Below are positions 5,535-5,976 of a stretch of 5,976 nt of DNA, piece after piece; the first letter of the stretch is position 1, and each line of letters starts with the position of its first letter. Below the pieces are notes generated by a model that ran no database searches, was not told the DNA's origin, and saw only the letters and a list, made by a program, of their open reading frames with translations. Made by a program: the position numbers and the translations under genes. The DNA is from Treponema sp. (GTDB lineage: Bacteria > Spirochaetota > Spirochaetia > Treponematales > Treponemataceae): contig JAGARY010000022.1 in assembly GCA_017622055.1 (NCBI GenBank), positions 1 to 5,976 of the forward strand, given 5' to 3'.

Positions 5535-5556
5535 AAACTTTGTGTTGCAAAAGTTT
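5535..5556. repeat. Inverted repeat AAACTTT / AAAGTTT
   Basis: AAACTTT (5535-5541) and AAAGTTT (5550-5556) are inverted around eight bases, and one further base pair extends the arms. The half-site AAAGTTT also occurs at 5513-5519. It is a possible second operator between the divergent genes, but AT-rich sequence gives such matches by chance. Confidence 0.3.
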
Positions 5557-5599
5557 ATAAAAAATCACATTTTGGGTGGTTTTGTTGTATAATTTGCTA

Positions 5600-5636
5600 T
5601 GTTATAATTTGAAACATAAATTAATTGGCCAATTAA
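5600..5636 (+). promoter_or_regulatory. Extended -10 promoter and 16-bp perfect palindrome before the right-hand XRE gene
   Basis: TGT followed by TATAAT (5600-5608) is an extended -10 element, which can work without a good -35; none is seen. The predicted start is near 5615. TTAATTGGCCAATTAA (5621-5636) is a perfect palindrome with no spacer, sitting just after that start and before the GAGG ribosome-binding site (5648-5651). This is the expected place for an operator bound by the dimeric XRE regulator encoded beside it. Confidence 0.55.
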
Positions 5637-5658
5637 AAACTAAAATTGAGGTATATTT

Positions 5659-5976
5659 ATGAGTTTAGGAACAAATATTCAGTATTTAAGAAAATTAAAT
5701 AGATTAACACAAGAACAATTTGCAGAAAAAATGAATATTTCAAGGCAAACTGTTTCTAGATGGGAAGCAGACGAAGTTACTCCAGAACTAGATAAACTTG
5801 TGGAATTGTGTTCTATGTTTTCTTGTAAATTAGATGAATTGGTCAGAGAAAATATGTCTTTTAAAGAAGAGATTTATTCAAAAGTTGAAATTAGAAAAGT
5901 TCCTAGTTTTAAAATGGCAAGATATGTGATGATTTCTCCGAATCCGGAAGATGATGTCCAATCTTACATGAGAAAA
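5659..5976 (+). CDS. XRE-family regulator with probable GyrI-like effector domain, 3' end outside window
   Basis: The first 106 residues are visible. Residues 5-62 form an XRE helix-turn-helix: LTQEQFAEKM is the first helix and SRQTVSRWE (28-36) the recognition helix. After a short linker, KVEIRKVPSFKMARYVMISPNPEDDV (75-100) resembles the opening strand and conserved Pro of the GyrI-like / AraC effector-binding domain, which binds small molecules. That part is cut by the window edge, so the assignment is tentative. The start is ATG 5659 with GAGG (5648-5651) at a seven-base distance. It is divergent from the 378-residue XRE gene and very probably represses itself through the 5621-5636 palindrome. 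Unlike the other plus-strand genes it uses A-rich rather than T/G-rich codons, which hints at a different history. Confidence 0.8.
   Translation, partial: MSLGTNIQYLRKLNRLTQEQFAEKMNISRQTVSRWEADEVTPELDKLVELCSMFSCKLDELVRENMSFKEEIYSKVEIRKVPSFKMARYVMISPNPEDDVQSYMRK

Noticed and set aside
1..5976. Integron cassette array or CRISPR array
   Set aside because: The small accessory genes prompted the idea, but no repeated attC-like site follows each gene and no regular repeat-spacer units exist.

Overview
This is a low-GC bacterial window that opens in the last 66 bases of a 5S rRNA gene, so its left edge is the end of a ribosomal RNA operon. The plus strand is visibly rich in G and T, and the genes on it use T/G-rich codons, whereas the two minus-strand genes read A/C-rich. 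That asymmetry suggests the plus strand is the replication leading strand. Together with the gene families present it fits a spirochaete such as Treponema or a low-GC Firmicute. The genus is an inference and cannot be settled from this sequence alone.

Layout: (1) 1-66 is the 5S rRNA 3' part with a T-run terminator. (2) About 95-265 is a hairpin-rich stretch with its own -10 box and a terminator-like end, a possible unrecognised structured RNA that reuses the 5S tail sequence. (3) 324-769 is a promoter and a Nudix hydrolase gene broken by a nonsense codon. (4) 766-1579 is an M24 metallopeptidase gene broken twice: by a one-base frameshift near 1020-1026, and by an exact 72-bp insertion (68-bp palindromic element plus a 4-bp TATT duplication). 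(5) 1636-2568 is an intact aminoglycoside-phosphotransferase-fold kinase. (6) 2591-2714 is a GC-rich cluster of hairpins, a second intergenic repeat element. (7) 2773-3847 holds two overlapping genes: a FlaR-like P-loop nucleotide kinase and a small membrane protein resembling the CrtO-type acyltransferase family. (8) 3877-4080 is a small minus-strand gene of unknown function with a palindrome over its -10 box. (9) 4169-4196 is a hairpin terminator for the upstream minus-strand regulator. (10) 4241-5377 (minus) and 5659-end (plus) are divergent XRE-family regulators sharing a similar N-terminus. They are separated by a 281-bp AT-rich control region with two perfect palindromes and repeated T-tract motifs about 25-28 bp apart.

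The genes are mostly accessory: nucleotide or small-molecule modifying enzymes and regulators, with no single pathway linking them. The first two genes once formed a translationally coupled pair (ATGA overlap) and both are now decaying, while the kinase behind them is intact. The clearest unusual feature is the small palindromic element, because removing it restores the M24 reading frame exactly. The most open questions are the structured RNA after 5S and the divergent regulator control region.
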